DNA from: an uncultured bacterium
GTDB taxonomy: Bacteria; Bacillota_I; Bacilli_A; RFN20; CAG-826
Length of the DNA stretch: 7,982 bases
Assembly (NCBI GenBank): GCA_949290725.1
Contig: CASEST010000004.1
Location: forward strand, 1 to 7,982
Direction of reading: 5' to 3'
This document shows positions 5,744 to 7,982 of the stretch, one piece after another. How positions within the stretch are numbered: position 1 is the first letter of the stretch; each line of letters starts with the position of its first letter. The notes below the pieces were generated by a model that did no database searches, was not told the DNA's origin, and saw only the letters and a program-made list of their open reading frames with translations. A program made the translations under genes and the position numbers.

Positions 5744-6847
5744 TTATACATTAAATCTAAAGAAGAAAATATCACCGTCTTTAGCTTGGTAATCCTTTCC
5801 TTCCATACGGATTTTCCCATTTTCTTTTAAAGCCTGTTCACTACCAAACTTAATTAAATCATCGTAGGTATAAGTTTCTGCTTTAATAAAACCTTTTTTA
5901 AAATCAGTATGAATGATTCCCGCACAATCTGGAGCTAACATTCCATTTCTAAAAGTCCAAGCACGTACTTCATCTTTTCCAACAGTAAAAAATGTCGATA
6001 AATCTAATAATTTATATGTAGCTTTAATTAATTTTTCTAAACCTGAAGATGTCGCTCCAATAGTTTTTAAAAATTCCTCTTTTTCTTCTTTTGAATAGGT
6101 TGATAATTCGGCCTCTATTTCACAAGAAATAGGTAATACTTGGGCATTTTCGTTTTTAGCATAAGCTAAAACATCTTGATAATATTTACAATTTGATAAA
6201 TCCGATAAAGAAGAATCACTAACATTTGCTACGTAAATAATTGGTTTTGAAGTTAAAAAGCCAAAGTTTTTTAAAATTTTTGCTTCTTCTTCATTAAATG
6301 ATAAGCTTCGAATTGGTTTTTCGTTATTTAAACACTCTTTAATTTTAATTAATAAATTAACCTCGATTAAAGCTTCTTTATCTTTGCTAATTCTAGCTTT
6401 ATTCTCGATTTTTCCTAAACGGTTAGTGACGCTTTCTAAATCAGCCATTACTAGTTCTAGATTAATAATTTGAATATCTCTAATTGGATCAACACTATTC
6501 TCATCATGAATAATTTCGTTATTATCAAAGCAACGAACAACTTCAACAATAGCATCACAATCTCTAATATTTGCTAAAAATTGGTTGCCTAATCCTTCTC
6601 CTTTACTAGCTCCCTTTACTAATCCAGCAATATCAAAAAATTCAAAAGTAGTATAAATCGTTTTAGCTGGATTAAATATTTTAACTAAATTATCAACTCT
6701 TTCATCAGGGACAGTAACAATACCAACATTAGGTTTAATTGTTGCGAAAGGATAATTTGCAGCTTCAGCATGAGAATTTGTAATCGCATTAAAAAGAGTA
6801 GACTTTCCAACATTTGGCAAACCGACAATTCCTGCTTTTAAACCCAT
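5744..6847 (-). CDS. ychF: YchF/OLA1-family ATPase of the Obg-related P-loop group
   Basis: A ribosome-associated P-loop NTPase that, unlike most Obg relatives, prefers ATP; implicated in translation and stress adaptation. The 367-aa protein is full length. Motifs in order: P-loop GLPNVGKST (9-17), switch I region NYPFATIKPNVG (31-42), G3 segment DIAGLVKGASKGEGLGNQFL (72-91), a helical insertion at about 110-200 as in the family, the nucleotide-specificity motif YVANVSD (205-211), the ISCEIEAEL segment (240-248), and a C-terminal TGS domain (about 283-366) with the characteristic AWTFR, GIIHTDFKKGFIKAE and DGDIFFFRFNV. The specificity motif is NVSD where I would expect NVxE. AAGGAGA (6854-6860) sits 6 nt before the ATG. 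It is the first gene of the compact ychF-ispF-gltX run, preceded by a TATAAT box and a perfect palindrome. Confidence 0.96.
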   Translation of the reverse strand: MGLKAGIVGLPNVGKSTLFNAITNSHAEAANYPFATIKPNVGIVTVPDERVDNLVKIFNPAKTIYTTFEFFDIAGLVKGASKGEGLGNQFLANIRDCDAIVEVVRCFDNNEIIHDENSVDPIRDIQIINLELVMADLESVTNRLGKIENKARISKDKEALIEVNLLIKIKECLNNEKPIRSLSFNEEEAKILKNFGFLTSKPIIYVANVSDSSLSDLSNCKYYQDVLAYAKNENAQVLPISCEIEAELSTYSKEEKEEFLKTIGATSSGLEKLIKATYKLLDLSTFFTVGKDEVRAWTFRNGMLAPDCAGIIHTDFKKGFIKAETYTYDDLIKFGSEQALKENGKIRMEGKDYQAKDGDIFFFRFNV

Positions 6848-6865
6848 AAATAATCTCCTTCTATA

Positions 6866-6879
6866 GCGTGAATATTATA
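6866..6879 (-). promoter_or_regulatory. -10 region of the promoter for the ychF operon
   Basis: On the minus strand a perfect TATAAT (6874-6879) lies 26 nt before the ychF ATG, giving a predicted start near 6867 and a leader of about 20 nt containing the Shine-Dalgarno. No good -35 hexamer is found at 16-19 nt; instead, a palindrome occupies the spacer. The csp terminator lies just upstream, so an independent promoter is needed here. Confidence 0.6.
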
Positions 6880-6902
6880 TGCTTTTTTATATAAAAAAGC
6901 AT
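6879..6902 (-). repeat. Perfect 24-nt palindrome at the ychF promoter (operator candidate)
   Basis: The half-site ATGCTTTTTTAT is followed immediately by its exact reverse complement, giving a 24-nt sequence identical on both strands, centred between 6890 and 6891. It shares its left-most base with the -10 box and fills the -35/-10 spacer. There is no loop and no following T-run, so it does not look like a terminator. The position is that of a repressor or activator binding site for a dimeric regulator. No protein is identified. Confidence 0.45.
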
Positions 6903-6920
6903 TAAATTATTAATATTTCC

Positions 6921-6949
6921 AAAAAAAGACACTAGATTTTCTAGTGCCT
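6921..6949 (-). terminator. Intrinsic terminator of the cold-shock gene
   Basis: On the minus strand the stem AGGCACTAGA pairs with TCTAGTGTCT (one G-U pair) around an AAA loop and is followed by a run of T (A6921-A6927 on the plus strand). It starts about 10 nt after the csp stop codon and makes csp a single-gene transcript unless there is readthrough. Confidence 0.9.
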
Positions 6950-6959
6950 CAAAAGTCAA

Positions 6960-7169
6960 CTACTTAACAGGATCAATATTTCCTGCTCTTTTACCTTTTT
7001 CGCCTTCAACCGGTTCAAATGTAACAGGATCGTTCGCATTAATAGTTTTAAAACCTTGCATATTCAAGGAAGAATAGTGGAAAAAATATTCATTATTGTC
7101 TTCGCCGATTATAAAACCATAACCTTTATCTTTATTAAAGCTTTTGACTTTTCCCTTTAATTTGTCCAT
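6960..7169 (-). CDS. csp: Cold-shock domain protein (CspA/CspB family)
   Basis: A single OB-fold, 69-aa RNA/ssDNA-binding protein that acts as an RNA chaperone. RNP1 is KGYGFI (15-20), RNP2 is EYFFHYSSL (27-35), followed by INANDPVTFEPVEGEKGKRAGNI, the usual end of the domain. The nucleobase-stacking Trp of the KWFN motif is Ser here (GKVKSFN, residue 10), and the RNP2 VFVHFS is YFFHYS, so nucleic-acid affinity may differ from CspB. The start at ATG 7167-7169 is supported by AAAGGA (7175-7180) 5 nt upstream and by the conserved length. The frame extends upstream to another ATG at 7214, but those extra codons cover the predicted promoter -10 and make no family sense. A promoter (7196-7224) and a terminator (6921-6949) bracket it as its own unit. 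Confidence 0.95.
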   Translation of the reverse strand: MDKLKGKVKSFNKDKGYGFIIGEDNNEYFFHYSSLNMQGFKTINANDPVTFEPVEGEKGKRAGNIDPVK

Positions 7170-7174
7170 TAAAA

Positions 7175-7180
7175 TCCTTT
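7175..7180 (-). promoter_or_regulatory. csp ribosome-binding site that sets the start
   Basis: AAAGGA on the minus strand, 5 nt before ATG 7169. It supports the 69-aa product over the 84-aa upstream extension. Confidence 0.7.
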
Positions 7181-7195
7181 CTATAGAACCACTAT

Positions 7196-7224
7196 AATAT
7201 AAATATTCTAACACATTTTGAAAA
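7196..7224 (-). promoter_or_regulatory. Candidate promoter of csp
   Basis: On the minus strand TTTTCA (7219-7224; 4 of 6 matches to the -35) is followed after exactly 17 bases by TATATT (7196-7201; 5 of 6 matches to the -10). Transcription would start around 7189, giving a leader of about 20 nt. It lies in the gap between the permease stop codon and csp. Confidence 0.5.
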
Positions 7225-7234
7225 TTTAGTATGA

Positions 7235-7982
7235 TTAATGGAGTTCTTTTTTTAAATCGATCTTCCTTAATGGGGAGATTATTAATATTAAACTTAATAT
7301 CGATAAGAATAATAAAATTAAAATCATAAAGATTATCGAAGAGAAAGAAAAATACATTCCTACAGGTATTCCAAACATCTTATATATAACAAAACTCATC
7401 GATAAAGAAACAAAGATTAAAGAAATTAAAGCTATAAAAAATGAAATTAATGAAACTATAAAATTATTAAAAAAGAAAAATTTTATGATTTCAAAATTAG
7501 AAAAACCTAGAAGAATCAATATCGCTATCTCTTTTTTAATCTCTAAGAAAGAGATATAAGTTATTAAAGAAAAAAGAATAATTGAGGCCAATAACGAGAT
7601 AAAAGTAAATAAAAGAAGGAAAAATAAGACATAATTCATTGTTTCATTTAATGTATTATTTATTTCGATTAAAGGAGAAATAAATTCATAATCGGTTAAT
7701 GATTGATTAAGTTTTAAAATCTCATCTTCATTTAAAGGTTTATCTAATAAAAAAGTTACACTATTAATATTTAATTCAAAAGCAGAAATCTTAAATAAAT
7801 CGCGAAATAAAGATAAGGAAAAATCATTATGATGATAAATTTCATTTTTATTTGAATTGACTACTCCGCTTACTTTTAATTTAATCGTTTTAAATTGTGA
7901 AATTAATTTTTCATTTATTTCGACAACTTGTTGAATTGTTGTTAAATATAAATATTTTCCTAGCGGATTATTCTCTTTTAAA
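7235..7982 (-). CDS. ABC transporter permease, FtsX/MacB type, C-terminal part (5' end beyond the window)
   Basis: The reading frame is open from the right edge to the TAA at 7235-7237, 248 codons visible; the ATG at 7637-7639 is internal, not the start. Codons read from the edge give about 114 residues of mixed, mostly polar sequence (including KLISQFKTIKLKVSGVVNS), consistent with the end of an extracytoplasmic domain between the first and second membrane helices. Then come three membrane helices, at about visible residues 117-144, 173-200 and 212-236. Between the first two is an EIKKEIAILILLGFSNFEI segment, matching the FtsX-fold pattern ERKKEIGILRALGxS. The tail, SPLRKIDLKKEL, matches the usual basic end of these permeases. 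FtsX/MacB-type permeases pair with an ABC ATPase, commonly for lipoprotein or peptide export or mechanotransmission; the substrate cannot be told here. No terminator is seen before csp, so its transcript may run into it. Confidence 0.85.
   Translation of the reverse strand, partial: LKENNPLGKYLYLTTIQQVVEINEKLISQFKTIKLKVSGVVNSNKNEIYHHNDFSLSLFRDLFKISAFELNINSVTFLLDKPLNEDEILKLNQSLTDYEFISPLIEINNTLNETMNYVLFFLLLFTFISLLASIILFSLITYISFLEIKKEIAILILLGFSNFEIIKFFFFNNFIVSLISFFIALISLIFVSLSMSFVIYKMFGIPVGMYFSFSSIIFMILILLFLSILSLILIISPLRKIDLKKELH

Noticed and set aside
5913..6098. Plus-strand 61-codon open frame.
   Set aside because: It lies entirely inside ychF on the opposite strand, has no ribosome-binding site or recognisable domain, and is a shadow of that gene.
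7170..7214. Longer cold-shock protein beginning at the ATG at 7214.
   Set aside because: The extra 15 codons run over the predicted -10 box and do not resemble the family; ATG 7169 has its own ribosome-binding site and gives the normal length.
7637..7982. Treating the permease as a small 134-aa protein starting at ATG 7639, with non-coding DNA upstream.
   Set aside because: The same frame is open from 7639 to the window edge and reads as the extracytoplasmic part expected before the last three helices of an FtsX-type permease.
1..7982. A novel defence, mobile or biosynthetic system, CRISPR array, tRNA or riboswitch.
   Set aside because: I looked on both strands for repeat-spacer arrays, tRNA-like folds, recombinase or nuclease motifs and long structured leaders and found none; the window is mainly housekeeping genes with short intergenic gaps.

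Overview
The window is very AT-rich and reads as a piece of a small, low-GC Firmicutes-type chromosome (class Bacilli, a Mollicutes relative or an uncultured gut lineage). The evidence is an RNA polymerase delta subunit (RpoE, typical of Bacilli and relatives), good Shine-Dalgarno sequences (AAGGAGG type) before several genes, short intrinsic terminators, and gene pairs also seen in Bacillus (ispF-gltX; rpoE near fba). Intact genes encode Trp with TGG and contain no internal TGA, so the standard code (table 11) fits better than the Mycoplasma code.

Left part (1-1640). An unassigned, less AT-rich edge ends at a strong terminator (96-128). It is followed by a broken GNAT acetyltransferase gene on the plus strand (162-675) with four in-frame or frame-shifting lesions. 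A minus-strand gene for a very hydrophobic five-helix membrane protein (781-1266) is divergent from, and abuts, a plus-strand NifU-type Fe-S scaffold gene (about 1300-1602). A 37-nt-loop inverted repeat (700-771) probably terminates the membrane-protein gene. A perfect bidirectional hairpin (1605-1637) separates nifU from the gene block to its right.

Central and right part (1643-7982), all on the minus strand, so transcription runs right to left. The order is a partial FtsX-type ABC permease, a cold-shock protein with its own promoter and terminator, then ychF, ispF, gltX, rpoE, fba and cysQ, ending at the hairpin 1605-1637. ychF-ispF-gltX are packed with 0-2 nt gaps, and fba-cysQ have a 2-nt gap. 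The roughly 50-nt gaps before rpoE and fba each carry a good Shine-Dalgarno and may hold extra promoters. A perfect 24-nt palindrome sits against the -10 box before ychF.

Functionally this is core housekeeping: translation quality/ribosome-associated ATPase (YchF), MEP isoprenoid synthesis (IspF), tRNA charging (GltX), transcription (RpoE), glycolysis (Fba), nucleotide phosphatase (CysQ), Fe-S assembly (NifU domain) and RNA chaperoning (Csp). I see no defence system, phage, CRISPR array, tRNA, rRNA or intact insertion sequence. The items most worth a second look are the ychF promoter palindrome, the altered active-site positions in IspF, the crowded divergent start region at 1230-1300, and the decayed acetyltransferase next to a compositionally different left edge.
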